Assembly: GCF_003326015.1 (NCBI RefSeq) | Contig: NZ_CP023860.1 | Coordinates: 1,178,001-1,242,000, forward strand | Reading direction: 5' to 3' | Source of the DNA: Candidatus Thioglobus sp. NP1 | GTDB taxonomy: Bacteria; Pseudomonadota; Gammaproteobacteria; PS1; Pseudothioglobaceae | DNA length: 64,000 nt | Position numbers and translations under genes: made by a program | Notes under the pieces: generated by a model | What the model was told of the DNA's origin: nothing | Database searches by the model: none | The model's input: the letters and a program-made list of their open reading frames with translations, nothing else | Shown here: one piece after another, positions 38,763 to 47,625 of the stretch | How positions within the stretch are numbered: the stretch's first letter is position 1 | Layout: the number at the start of each line of letters is the position of its first letter

Positions 38763-39758
38763 TTATTGAGCTGCTAATCCATTAAGACCATCAGTATTGA
38801 TTGCATTTGTGTATGAACCACGAGCACTTGGAATGCTTCCAGCCTCAACAAATACATCTGCTACACCTTTAAGGAAAGCTTCGCCAGAACCACCAAGCCA
38901 GCTATCACCTAATTGTGAACTAACTGAAGGGAAAACGAATGTAGACATTGTTTCAGCAGTTGCCGCTTCATCCATACCAGCATCTTTAGCAATATGAGGA
39001 ATCATTAGTGAATGGAATCCACCTGAGTTCCACATTGCATTTGCAGCAGCAGTAACACCTAAGAATGTCTGAAGTACTTCAGCATTTTCATCAGCAAAAC
39101 CTGCTGGAACTGATGTTACGTCCCAAACAAGGATACCTAGAGCAGTCTTTTCTGCACCTGTTAAAAGAACATTACCATGATCTAATGCACGACGTAATGA
39201 TCCACCCCATCCACAGAACATATCAATACTTCCTTGTGCTAAGGCAGCTGAACCTTCTGGTGGAGCCATATCAACTACTTGCATTGAGTCAACAGAAACA
39301 CCAAAATGAGCCATCTGCTTTAAGAATCCAAAGTGAGCAGCAGTTCCTAAAGGAACAGAAACTTTCTTACCAGCTAATTCTGATGCATTACTTGCATCAA
39401 TTTCAAGACCTGAAGCTACAACACAGTTATCGTTGTCAGCATAGCTTACTGCTACGTCAACAATTTGTATATCTTGGCCTGTAGAAGCGGCAACGATAAA
39501 TGGTGGAACACCTTGACTAACTGAAATATGAATATCTCCAGAAGCCATTGCTGCTGACATTGCAGTACCAGTACCGAAAGCTTTCCAGTTGACTTTCATA
39601 CCTAAAGCTTCATCATACGCACCAATTTGCTTTGCATATTCAAACGGCATTGGCCATTCTTCAAAATAAGCAACATTTAACTCATCTAGAGCCATAACGT
39701 TTACAGTAGCGATAGCACTGACAAGCGTTGCTCCAATTTTTTTATAAATACTTTTCAT
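38763..39758 (-). CDS. tauA: taurine-type ABC transporter substrate-binding protein
   Basis: Periplasmic binding protein of 331 residues with a signal peptide (1-23, cut after VMA). The mature chain starts LDELNVAYFEEWPMPFEYAKQIG and contains VNWKAFGTGTAMSAAMASGDI, VSQGVPPFIVAAS and KKVSVPLGTAAHFGFL, segments characteristic of TauA/SsuA-type proteins. A strong AAGGAG site precedes the ATG. It heads the operon tauA-tauB-tauC-FAD/GcvT dehydrogenase. Taurine is the best guess for ligand given tpa/xsc/tauR nearby, but a methylated relative cannot be excluded. Confidence 0.9.
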   Translation of the reverse strand: MKSIYKKIGATLVSAIATVNVMALDELNVAYFEEWPMPFEYAKQIGAYDEALGMKVNWKAFGTGTAMSAAMASGDIHISVSQGVPPFIVAASTGQDIQIVDVAVSYADNDNCVVASGLEIDASNASELAGKKVSVPLGTAAHFGFLKQMAHFGVSVDSMQVVDMAPPEGSAALAQGSIDMFCGWGGSLRRALDHGNVLLTGAEKTALGILVWDVTSVPAGFADENAEVLQTFLGVTAAANAMWNSGGFHSLMIPHIAKDAGMDEAATAETMSTFVFPSVSSQLGDSWLGGSGEAFLKGVADVFVEAGSIPSARGSYTNAINTDGLNGLAAQ

Positions 39759-40012
39759 TATTTCTCCTTTATATAGACATTAAACTTCAAAACAGTTAAA
39801 AAAACGTTTTAAAAAAAACAGTTAATTAAAAACTGATTTTTTAAAATTACATTTAAATTTTTGAAACTGAAATGAGATATTACCATGAAAAAAAAATGAA
39901 ATATCTCATTTTGATAAAATCAGTTTAATTTAATATAATGCTTAATTGAAATAAACTCAATTAAATAGATTTTTATAATGATAAAAAAATATTTTTTTTT
40001 AGAGATTATTTT
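39759..40012. promoter_or_regulatory. tauA upstream region with nested inverted repeats
   Basis: This 254-base AT-rich gap holds the tauA control region. AAATGAGATATT (39870-39881) and AATATCTCATTT (39900-39911) are perfect 12-base inverted arms around an 18-base loop. They are framed by AAACTGA (39864-39870) and TCAGTTT (39920-39926). AACAGTTAA occurs twice (39791-39799, 39817-39825) and AAACTGA again at 39830-39836. No gene is seen. The repeated AACTG/CAGTT cores suggest operator sites. There is no T-tract that would make the large stem a normal terminator for nusB. Confidence 0.5.
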
Positions 40013-40423
40013 TTATATCTCAGAAGATCTAAGTTCTTGAGATATCTTATCAAGAGAAGTATTTATTAACTTATAAGCACCATCAGCACCATAAAGTTTA
40101 GTTAGTTCAACTGCCTCATTAATCACGACTTTATAGGGCACCTCTAACTGAAACTTTAACTCATAGACCCCTAAATATAAAACAGCTCGTTCAGTTGGTC
40201 CTAGCTCATTGAGATCCCTATTTAATGATGGCTCAATAATCTCATCAAGTAATGAAATGTTTTTAGGAATATTTAGAATCAGGTTTGAAAAGAACGCTTT
40301 AGATATTTTGCCTTCTTTTTGATTTAGAAATTGTTGCTCAATTTGAGTAATTTCTCCACCAGAGGTTAGCCACTGGTATAAAGCTTGAACTACTCTGGCA
40401 CGCGAACGTTGTTTTGGAGTCAC
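40013..40423 (-). CDS. nusB: transcription antitermination factor NusB
   Basis: NusB, with NusE, binds boxA RNA in rRNA antitermination complexes. The 136-residue helical protein matches E. coli NusB in size (139) and pattern ([12 protein letters not shown] at the N-terminus, [19 protein letters not shown] and [18 protein letters not shown]). It begins with a GTG start codon that overlaps the ribH stop (GTGA), so its translation is coupled to ribH. It is last in the ribE-ribB-ribH-nusB operon, a common gammaproteobacterial arrangement. Confidence 0.95.
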   Translation of the reverse strand: MTPKQRSRARVVQALYQWLTSGGEITQIEQQFLNQKEGKISKAFFSNLILNIPKNISLLDEIIEPSLNRDLNELGPTERAVLYLGVYELKFQLEVPYKVVINEAVELTKLYGADGAYKLINTSLDKISQELRSSEI

Positions 40424-40881
40424 AGCTCTTCAAGTAAATTTATCATTCTAATAGTGCACTCAGCTGCTTCAGCACCTTTATTCTCAGAGTTAGCACCTGA
40501 TCTTGCAATAGCCTGCTCAACCGTATCAACGGTTAAAACACCAAAAGCAATTGGAATTTCTGATTCTAATGAAACTCTAGAAATACCTTTCACACATTCG
40601 CCAGCTACGAATTCAAAATGTGGTGTTCCTCCCCTTATAACGGCTCCCAATGCGACTATTCCATCATATTTTCCAGTCATAGCAGCCTTTTTAAGAGCTA
40701 AGGGTATCTCAAAAGCACCAGGTACATATAAAAGATCAATATCCGTTTCATCAGCCCCATGCTTTAATAATAATTCTTTAGCACCACTAATTAAATGATC
40801 AACTACGAATGAATTGAAACGAGCTGCAACAAGCGCAAACTTTTTGTTATTGATAGTTAAATCACCTTCAATAGTTTTCAA
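40420..40881 (-). CDS. ribH: 6,7-dimethyl-8-ribityllumazine synthase
   Basis: RibH condenses 5-amino-6-ribitylaminouracil with 3,4-dihydroxy-2-butanone 4-phosphate. The 153-residue protein has the [15 protein letters not shown] motif (as [14 protein letters not shown]) and [22 protein letters not shown] with the catalytic His. Translation starts at a TTG (40879-40881) preceded by AAAGGAG at a good distance; this start gives the family's usual N-terminus (KTIEGDL). It follows ribB by five bases and overlaps nusB by four. Confidence 0.96.
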   Translation of the reverse strand: MKTIEGDLTINNKKFALVAARFNSFVVDHLISGAKELLLKHGADETDIDLLYVPGAFEIPLALKKAAMTGKYDGIVALGAVIRGGTPHFEFVAGECVKGISRVSLESEIPIAFGVLTVDTVEQAIARSGANSENKGAEAAECTIRMINLLEEL

Positions 40882-40886
40882 TTAAA

Positions 40887-41960
40887 TTACTCCTTTATAT
40901 TTATATATTCAGAAATGGTTATGCCAAATCCCTCTAAGCCAGGCCATTTTCTTGGTTTGCCCAGTGACTTCATAGTTCTTACTCCCAAGTCTGAAAGTAT
41001 TTGAGCACCAATTCCAAAGGTTTTTCCATCATCATAGTTGATGTCAGCCTTATTATTAATGTTCTCAAGGATAGCCTGATTATCTTGTTTACGTAAAAGT
41101 AAAAAAACTCCATTCTCCACATCAGAAATCATTTCAAGTGCACTATTGATGCTAAAACCATTCTGAACCTCATTTAATACATCCCTAAAAATATTTTCCA
41201 TATGAACTCTAACATGAGGCTCATTAGATTCATTCAATACACCCTTAACTAAAGCAATATGAATATCATTATGAATTGTATCAAGGTATGAATAAAGCCT
41301 AAATTTACCATATTTAGTTTCAAAAGGTCTCTGGCTTATTCTTTCAACTGTCTTTTCGTTTTCGACCCTATAGTGAATTAGGTCGGCAATATTTCCAACC
41401 TTAATTTTATGTTTTTTTCCAAATTTTTCTAAATCAGAACTTCTAGCCATTGAGCCATCATCATTGAGAATTTCTACGATTACAGAGGCTGGCTCAAAGC
41501 CAGCTAAACGAGCTAAGTCACATCCAGCTTCAGTATGCCCTGCACGGATTAAAACACCCCCCTGTTGAGCCATTAATGGAAAGACATGCCCTGGTTGAAC
41601 TATATCAATTGGTTTTGCATTTTTAGCAACTGCATCTAAAATAGTTTTAGCTCTATCAGAGGCTGAAATTCCAGTAGTAACTCCAGATGCTGCCTCAATA
41701 GATACAGTAAAGTTTGTAGAATGAAGATCACTATTCTGAGAAACCATCAAAGGAAGGCTCAACTGCTGGCAACGCTCTTGAGTCAAAGTTAAACAGATTA
41801 AACCACGGCCATGAGTTGCCATAAAATTAATATCTTCTTTGGTAACCTTTTCAGCAGCAATTAATAAATCGCCTTCGTTTTCTCGACCCTCATCATCCAT
41901 AAGAATGATCATCTTGCCTTTTTTATAATCCTCTAGAATTGCTTCAATTGACGCTTTCAT
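40887..41960 (-). CDS. ribB: 3,4-dihydroxy-2-butanone 4-phosphate synthase with degenerate GTP cyclohydrolase II domain (RibBX type)
   Basis: Residues 1-200 are a complete DHBP synthase (DDEGRENEGDLLIAAEKV metal/substrate site, FMATHGRGLICL, GHVFPL, RAGHTEAGCDLARLAG). Residues about 205-357 align with GTP cyclohydrolase II (HVRVHMENIFRDVL, GIGAQILSDLGVRTM), but the three zinc cysteines of that enzyme are absent, as is the RxxxxI catalytic stretch. This is the RibBX architecture known in Gammaproteobacteria, with RibB activity only; a separate ribA is expected elsewhere. It lies between ribE (46-base gap) and ribH (5 bases). Confidence 0.9.
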   Translation of the reverse strand: MKASIEAILEDYKKGKMIILMDDEGRENEGDLLIAAEKVTKEDINFMATHGRGLICLTLTQERCQQLSLPLMVSQNSDLHSTNFTVSIEAASGVTTGISASDRAKTILDAVAKNAKPIDIVQPGHVFPLMAQQGGVLIRAGHTEAGCDLARLAGFEPASVIVEILNDDGSMARSSDLEKFGKKHKIKVGNIADLIHYRVENEKTVERISQRPFETKYGKFRLYSYLDTIHNDIHIALVKGVLNESNEPHVRVHMENIFRDVLNEVQNGFSINSALEMISDVENGVFLLLRKQDNQAILENINNKADINYDDGKTFGIGAQILSDLGVRTMKSLGKPRKWPGLEGFGITISEYINIKE

Positions 41961-42006
41961 AAATATTTATTTTTTTAATAATTAAGTTATAGCTAAAGAC
42001 TTTAAC

Positions 42007-42609
42007 TCACTCAGAAGATCTATGGCTAATTAATTGCTCAATATGCCTGGCAATTATATCTATCTCTATGTTGACCATTGAGTTTTCAGTCAAATCATCA
42101 AAGGTTGTCTCTGACCAGGTGTGAGGAATTATATTTACATCAAAAATATTATTCTTAACTTCATTCACAGTTAAGCTCACACCATTAATGCAAATTGCCC
42201 CCTTCTTAGCAATATACTTTGTAAGATCATTTTTGACCTTAATTTTTAAGCGATTACTAACTCCTTCCTTCCTTAACGAGATTAACTCCCCTACCCCATC
42301 AATATGACCACTTACTATATGTCCATCAATTCCTTGGTTAAGTCGCAAAGATTTTTCTAAGTTAACATTTTGTCCTTTTTTTAACTCTGAAAAAGTAGTG
42401 CAGTTTAATGTTTCTTGGGAGACATCAGAAATAAAAGAATTTACTTTAAGTTTAGTAACAGTTAAGCAAACCCCATTAACAGCAATACTATCTCCAATTG
42501 AACAGTCTGAAAGGTCCAGGCTATTTGAATTTATTTCCAAAATAATACCTTTTTCAGATACGTGTAAATCTTTTACGCTTCCTTTAGATTGAATTATTCC
42601 TGTAAACAT
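42007..42609 (-). CDS. ribE: riboflavin synthase alpha subunit
   Basis: Dismutates two 6,7-dimethyl-8-ribityllumazine molecules to riboflavin. The 200-residue protein has two lumazine-binding repeats, each with a similar beginning: MFTGIIQSKGSV at residue 1 and HIVSGHIDGVGEL near 97, plus the SIAVNGVCLTV and AICINGVSLTV pair. It heads the rib-nusB operon. The 106 bases upstream (42610-42715) contain no FMN riboswitch that I can recognise, so the operon may be constitutive. Confidence 0.95.
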   Translation of the reverse strand: MFTGIIQSKGSVKDLHVSEKGIILEINSNSLDLSDCSIGDSIAVNGVCLTVTKLKVNSFISDVSQETLNCTTFSELKKGQNVNLEKSLRLNQGIDGHIVSGHIDGVGELISLRKEGVSNRLKIKVKNDLTKYIAKKGAICINGVSLTVNEVKNNIFDVNIIPHTWSETTFDDLTENSMVNIEIDIIARHIEQLISHRSSE

Positions 42610-42715
42610 TTATAAAATTTAGTTTTAATTTTGTTTGAATATAATCATTAAGTTATTTAACCACTTAATGCAAGTTAATGTAATCAATAGATTTCATGCT
42701 AGCCATTAGTTAAAT

Positions 42716-44302
42716 TCAAACTTGGGTTAATAAGTAATCTTCATAATTACCAGAATAATAGTGCGCACCATCCTCTTTAAGCTCTATTACCTTTGTAGAT
42801 AGGGAAGAAACAAACTCCCTATCATGGCTAACGAATATCAATGTACCCTCATAGTTATCAAGAGCTAGATTCAATGCTTCTATTGACTCCATATCCAAAT
42901 GGTTTGTTGGTTCATCCATTAACAAAATATTTGGCTTTTGAAGCATTAATCTTCCAAATATCATTCTTCCTTTTTCACCACCAGAGAGAGACTTAACAGA
43001 CTTTTTAACATCTTCTTTACCAAAAAGCATCTTTCCCAAGACAGATCTCATTGCCTGAATATCATCTTTTTCATTTTTATATTGAGTCATCCAATCTAAA
43101 ACATTCATTTCTTCTTCAAATTCTTTACTATTATCTTGTGCATAGTAGCCAATATTGGCATTTTCACTCCATTTTGTTTTTCCACCATCAGCATCAAATT
43201 CACCAAGTAAAGTCTTAAGTAAGGTTGTTTTACCAATTCCATTTTGACCAATAATAGCAACTCTTTGGCCTTTCTCAATTATTAAGTTAATATCATTAAG
43301 AACTTGCTCTTTATCAAAACTTTTGCTGAGATTTTGAACCTCTAAGATATTCCTAAATAACTCTTTATTTTGATTAAAAATGATATATGGACTGATACGA
43401 GATGAAGGTTTAATATCATCTAGCTCAATTTTATCAAGCTGCTTAAGACGAGAAGTTGCTTGTTTTGACTTCGATGCATTAGCTGAGAATCTAGATACAA
43501 AATGCTTCAAATCTTTAATTTTTTCTTCCTTTTTAGCGTTATCTGCACGCATCCTTTCTTGAATGGCTGTTGCTGCAATCATAAAATCATCATAGCTTCC
43601 AGGAAAGACATTTAAAGCCCCATAATCAAGATCTGCCATATGAGTGCAGACACCATTTAAGAAATGCCGGTCATGAGAAATAATCACCATCGTTGATTTT
43701 CTAGAACTCAAAACACCCTCAAGCCAGCGAATTGAATTAATATCTAAGTTATTTGTAGGCTCATCAAGCAAAAGCACATCTGGATCTGAAAATAAAGCTT
43801 GAGCTAGCAAAACTCTTAATTTCCAACCTGGAGCAATTTCACTCATCAATCCGTAATGCTGATCTAAGGGGATATCAAGGCCTAATAATAATTCGCTAGC
43901 TGAAGATTCTGCAGAGTAACCATCCATTTCAGCAAACTCCATTTCAAGCTCTGCAACTTTAATACCATCATCTTCAGACATTTCAGCTAGACCATAAATA
44001 CGATCTCTCTCTTCTTTTATCTTCCATAATGCCTTATGACCCATTATTACAGCATCTACAACTCTATAGTCTTCAAATGCAAACTGGTCTTGTGACAGAA
44101 TACCAAGCCTTTGACCCTCACCAACCATAACAGAGCCATTAGAAGGCTTCAACTCTCCTGTCATAATTTTCATCAAAGTAGACTTTCCACAACCGTTAGC
44201 ACCGATTAAACCGTAACGATTTCCATTTTGAAACTTAACAGAGATATTTTCAAAAAGGGGTTTTTCACCAAATTGCATAGTTATATTAGCAAGAGAAATC
44301 AT
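42716..44302 (-). CDS. ybiT: ABC-F family ATPase (YbiT-like)
   Basis: ABC-F proteins act on ribosomes rather than in transport. The 528-residue protein has two ABC domains (Walker [10 protein letters not shown] and GQNGIGKTT; Walker [14 protein letters not shown] and [13 protein letters not shown]; signatures in the first and LSGGEKGRM in the second). A charged linker between them (about 240-300) and no membrane segments are also visible. Overall pattern and start ([24 protein letters not shown]) match E. coli YbiT. It is monocistronic and divergent from ftsW across 119 bases. Confidence 0.93.
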   Translation of the reverse strand: MISLANITMQFGEKPLFENISVKFQNGNRYGLIGANGCGKSTLMKIMTGELKPSNGSVMVGEGQRLGILSQDQFAFEDYRVVDAVIMGHKALWKIKEERDRIYGLAEMSEDDGIKVAELEMEFAEMDGYSAESSASELLLGLDIPLDQHYGLMSEIAPGWKLRVLLAQALFSDPDVLLLDEPTNNLDINSIRWLEGVLSSRKSTMVIISHDRHFLNGVCTHMADLDYGALNVFPGSYDDFMIAATAIQERMRADNAKKEEKIKDLKHFVSRFSANASKSKQATSRLKQLDKIELDDIKPSSRISPYIIFNQNKELFRNILEVQNLSKSFDKEQVLNDINLIIEKGQRVAIIGQNGIGKTTLLKTLLGEFDADGGKTKWSENANIGYYAQDNSKEFEEEMNVLDWMTQYKNEKDDIQAMRSVLGKMLFGKEDVKKSVKSLSGGEKGRMIFGRLMLQKPNILLMDEPTNHLDMESIEALNLALDNYEGTLIFVSHDREFVSSLSTKVIELKEDGAHYYSGNYEDYLLTQV

Positions 44303-44421
44303 AGTTTTGTCTTAATTTTTAAAATAAAATATTATCCCATATTGACTTCCAAGTAGCTTAGTTTTTATGCTTCTTGATATCAAGTAAAACTAATAAATAT
44401 TAAGTATAAAATATAATCAAG

Positions 44422-45567
44422 ATGCGATTAAATTCAACTATGAGAACTCAGCAGATGCCAGATAAGTCTCTATTATCTGTAATCTTGGCACTATTAATTT
44501 TTGGTTGGATTATGTCTTTCTCAGCTTCACTCTCTTATTTTTCTAGTTATTCTTTCTTTGCAAAGCAGACCCTCTTTATTTTAATGGGTCTTTCCTCAGG
44601 TCTAATAATTCTTAATACACCAATCTCAGTTCTTCAAAAATACTCAATCCCTTTATTTATATTAACCTTAATATTACTAATGGTTGTTTTTCTTCCAAGC
44701 CCAATTGGGCATGAAGTAAAAGGCTCAACCCGCTGGATTAATTTTGTTTATTTTAAGTTTCAACCCTCAGAATTAATGAAACTATCAATGGTTTTATTTA
44801 TGGCTGGTTTTTTAATTCGTCAAGAGAAAGACATTAGAAAACCTTGGATTGGCTTTATAAAAACAATTGCTATTATAGGTATTACTGGTCTTTTAATACT
44901 CCTTGAAACGGATATTGGAGCGACTCTTATTATAGCATTGACTGCAATGGCAATGCTTTATGCAGCTGGCTCATACATTAAACAATTAACTATTGTTACA
45001 ACAGCACTATTTTTATTAATGGCAATTATTGCCTCTCTCATTCCAAATAGAGTTGAAAGATTTATGTCTTTTTGGACAGATGATTTCTGGAATGATGCGA
45101 ACCCAAAACTTGATCAAACAAAAGCCGCTTTAGTTGGCATTGCAAGGGGAGACTGGTTTGGAACAGGTCTAGGTGGCAGTATTCAAAAATTTAAAGCTTT
45201 ACCCGAAAGACATACAGATATGATATTTGCAGTAATTGGTGAAGAGCTTGGCTTTATTGGGATGTTATTTGTTCTTCTATCATTTCTATATATTCTTTTA
45301 AAGGGATTTGCAATTGCAAAAACAGCTCTTCAAAAAGGAAGAAACTACAGTTCTTATGTTGTATTTGGAATTTGCACATGGTTCTCAATGCAAATTACTG
45401 TCAATATTGGTATGAATCTTGGTTTACTCCCTCCAAAAGGCTTTACACTGCCACTTCTCAGCTATGGAGGAACTTCAATGATCTTTGCAATTATCTCACT
45501 AGCAATTATCTTAAGAGTAGATATGGAAAATAGAACTAAATATTTCAAACAAAAAGAATATGTCTAA
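44422..45567 (+). CDS. ftsW: septal peptidoglycan glycosyltransferase FtsW
   Basis: FtsW is the SEDS-family glycosyltransferase that polymerises lipid II at the division site. The 381-residue protein has about ten membrane segments, the KGSTRWINFVYFKFQPSELMKL loop, the catalytic-region HTDMIFAVIGEELGFIG and the C-terminal LPLLSYGGTSM. Two ATGs are candidates (44422 and 44440). A TATAAT at 44412-44417 sits so close to the first that, if it is the -10 box, the second start would be used. murG overlaps by eight bases. The rest of the usual dcw cluster (murC, ddlB, ftsQAZ) does not follow. Confidence 0.94.
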   Translation: MRLNSTMRTQQMPDKSLLSVILALLIFGWIMSFSASLSYFSSYSFFAKQTLFILMGLSSGLIILNTPISVLQKYSIPLFILTLILLMVVFLPSPIGHEVKGSTRWINFVYFKFQPSELMKLSMVLFMAGFLIRQEKDIRKPWIGFIKTIAIIGITGLLILLETDIGATLIIALTAMAMLYAAGSYIKQLTIVTTALFLLMAIIASLIPNRVERFMSFWTDDFWNDANPKLDQTKAALVGIARGDWFGTGLGGSIQKFKALPERHTDMIFAVIGEELGFIGMLFVLLSFLYILLKGFAIAKTALQKGRNYSSYVVFGICTWFSMQITVNIGMNLGLLPPKGFTLPLLSYGGTSMIFAIISLAIILRVDMENRTKYFKQKEYV

Positions 45568-46585
45568 GAAAGTTTTAATTATGGCAGGTGGAACTGGAGG
45601 CCATATTTTTCCAGCTCTTGCTATCGCAAAAGAATTAAAAGCTCGTGGAGTTACTATTGAGTGGCTTGGTGGTACAAACGGTCTTGAAAAATCATTAGTT
45701 CCTAAGCATGGTTATAAGCTTCACAGTGTCTACACAAGTGGATTAAGAGGTAAAAGTGTAATAACAATATTAAAGGCTGTTTTCTTTCTAGGATTAGGAC
45801 TACTCCAAACTATCTTAGTATTTATTAAATTCCGACCTAATAAGGTTATAGGAATGGGTGGATATGTTTCTGGCATAGGAGGATTGCTTGCTAAATTGCT
45901 ATTCATTCCATTAATTATTCATGAACAAAATACTATCCCTGGGACTACAAATAGATTGTTAAGCAAGCTTGCCAACAAATCCTTTCAAGCCTTTGAAAAT
46001 ACCTTTGATATAAAAATAAAAGCTTCAACAGTTGGTAACCCCTTGCTTTTTAGACCAATATCAAAAAAAACTCCTGAATTAGTTCAAAAAATACTTATAT
46101 TAGGAGGCTCACTTGGTGCCCAAAAAATCAATGAGACAATTACTAAAATTAATACTCCATTAAGTATCTGGCATCAAACAGGTGCAAAACACTTTGATAA
46201 TGTTAAAGCTTCATACAATACTGATTTACATCTAGATCTCAAAATTGAACCCTTTATTGAAGATATGGCTAAAGCATATGCTTGGGCGGATATTGTAATT
46301 TGTCGTGCTGGAGCGATGACTATTTCAGAGTTAATTGCTTCAAAAACTATAGCAATTCTAATTCCTTTTCCGTATGCTGTTGATGATCACCAAACAATCA
46401 ATGCGCAATATCTTTCAAAAAATGGTGCAGGAATACTTATAAAAGAGGATGATTTAAGTGCAGATTTGATTGATATGGAATTGAACAGGTTAAGCCCTGA
46501 AAAACTTCAAGAAATTACTACGAAGTTAGAGTTACTTTCAGTTCTAAGTCCTGAAATAATAATCGCTGATTATCTTTTCGATTAA
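45560..46585 (+). CDS. murG: UDP-GlcNAc:lipid I N-acetylglucosaminyltransferase MurG
   Basis: MurG converts lipid I to lipid II on the cytoplasmic face of the membrane. The 341-residue protein has [19 protein letters not shown] (9-27), the GMGGYVSG motif, [12 protein letters not shown], and the donor-site [12 protein letters not shown] and [14 protein letters not shown] segments. It overlaps ftsW by eight bases. Its final 68 bases run antisense through the 3' end of bioB; both proteins look natural to their ends, so this is a true convergent overlap. The MurC gene expected downstream is missing here. Confidence 0.95.
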   Translation: MSKKVLIMAGGTGGHIFPALAIAKELKARGVTIEWLGGTNGLEKSLVPKHGYKLHSVYTSGLRGKSVITILKAVFFLGLGLLQTILVFIKFRPNKVIGMGGYVSGIGGLLAKLLFIPLIIHEQNTIPGTTNRLLSKLANKSFQAFENTFDIKIKASTVGNPLLFRPISKKTPELVQKILILGGSLGAQKINETITKINTPLSIWHQTGAKHFDNVKASYNTDLHLDLKIEPFIEDMAKAYAWADIVICRAGAMTISELIASKTIAILIPFPYAVDDHQTINAQYLSKNGAGILIKEDDLSADLIDMELNRLSPEKLQEITTKLELLSVLSPEIIIADYLFD

Positions 46586-47516
46586 TCCCAAGTCGCTTAA
46601 AAAGAAGTAAATCATTTGCTGCTGTTGGATTATCAGTAGTTAATAGTTGTTCTCCATAGAAAATAGAGTTTGCACCGGCAAAGAAGCACAAAGCCTGCAT
46701 TCCTTCACCCATCTCAAGTCGGCCAGCTGATAACCTTACTACTGAATTTGGCATTAAAATTCTTGCTACTGCTATTGTTCTTACAAATTCACTTTCACTT
46801 GGAGGTTTAACATTTTCAAAAGGTGTTCCAGGAATAGGGACTAATAAGTTAATTGGCACACTATCAGGATGTTTTTCAAGATTAGCTAAAGACTGAAGCA
46901 TAGAGGCCCTATCAACCTCTGTTTCCCCCATACCTAAAATTCCTCCACTACAAACATTGATATCAGCATTTTTAACTGCCTCTAAGGTATCTAACCTGTC
47001 TTGAAAGTGTCTTGTAGAAACTACATTTGAGTAGTGCTCCTTAGAAGTATCTATATTATGATTGTAATAATCCAAACCAGCCTCTTTTAACGTAGATGCT
47101 TGCTTAGGAGTCAGCATACCAAGAGTAACACATGTTTCCATACCCATCGCCTTAACACCCTGAATCATAGGGATAACCTTATCAAGACTCTTATCTGTAG
47201 GGTTTCTCCAAGCAGCCCCCATACAAAATCTAGAAGCACCTTTATCTTTAGCAATTTGGGCTTTTTTTAAAACCTGCTCAATCTCCATTAAACTTTCACG
47301 CTCAAGACCAGTATCATACTTAGAGCTTTGGGAGCAATAAGAGCAGTCTTCTGGACAAGCACCTGTCTTGATATTTAATAGAGAACTAACCTGGACTTGG
47401 TTAGGATCAAAAACCTCTCTATGGATACTATGAGCTTTAAATAAGAGATCATTAAAAGGCATTTCAAATAACGCCCTTATTTCATCTAATTTCCAATCGT
47501 TTTTAATTTCAAACAT
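46518..47516 (-). CDS. bioB: biotin synthase
   Basis: BioB is the radical-SAM enzyme inserting sulfur into dethiobiotin. The 332-residue protein has the [4Fe-4S] motif CPEDCSYC (C54, C58, C61), a YNHNIDTS segment that binds substrate, and the [2Fe-2S] ligand region [12 protein letters not shown] with [10 protein letters not shown] carrying the Arg ligand. Its stop lies inside murG. No bioF, bioC or bioD is nearby, so biotin synthesis genes are scattered. A terminator for glnA lies upstream. Confidence 0.96.
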   Translation of the reverse strand: MFEIKNDWKLDEIRALFEMPFNDLLFKAHSIHREVFDPNQVQVSSLLNIKTGACPEDCSYCSQSSKYDTGLERESLMEIEQVLKKAQIAKDKGASRFCMGAAWRNPTDKSLDKVIPMIQGVKAMGMETCVTLGMLTPKQASTLKEAGLDYYNHNIDTSKEHYSNVVSTRHFQDRLDTLEAVKNADINVCSGGILGMGETEVDRASMLQSLANLEKHPDSVPINLLVPIPGTPFENVKPPSESEFVRTIAVARILMPNSVVRLSAGRLEMGEGMQALCFFAGANSIFYGEQLLTTDNPTAANDLLLFKRLGINRKDNQRLLFQDLELKVTLTS

Positions 47517-47576
47517 TTGAATTTATTAATAAGACATAAATTAAATTTTACCGCATACTTATGGAACAAAAAGTAC

Positions 47577-47608
47577 AAAAAAAAGGCCGCATATCATGCA
47601 GCCTTTTT
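47577..47608 (-). terminator. intrinsic terminator of glnA
   Basis: AAAAAGGCCGCAT (47580-47592) and ATGCAGCCTTTTT (47596-47608) form a 13-base stem with one wobble and a 3-base loop, ending on the minus strand in an uninterrupted T run. It follows the glnA stop by 17 bases and could also work on the plus strand. Confidence 0.9.
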
Positions 47609-47625
47609 AAGTTCATATTAAAACA

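Noticed and set aside
39870-39911. 12-base stem as the nusB operon terminator
   Set aside because: No T run follows the stem on the minus strand and its loop is 18 bases, so a simple intrinsic terminator is unlikely.
42610-42715. FMN riboswitch before the riboflavin operon
   Set aside because: The region is short, AT-rich and has none of the conserved RFN element blocks.
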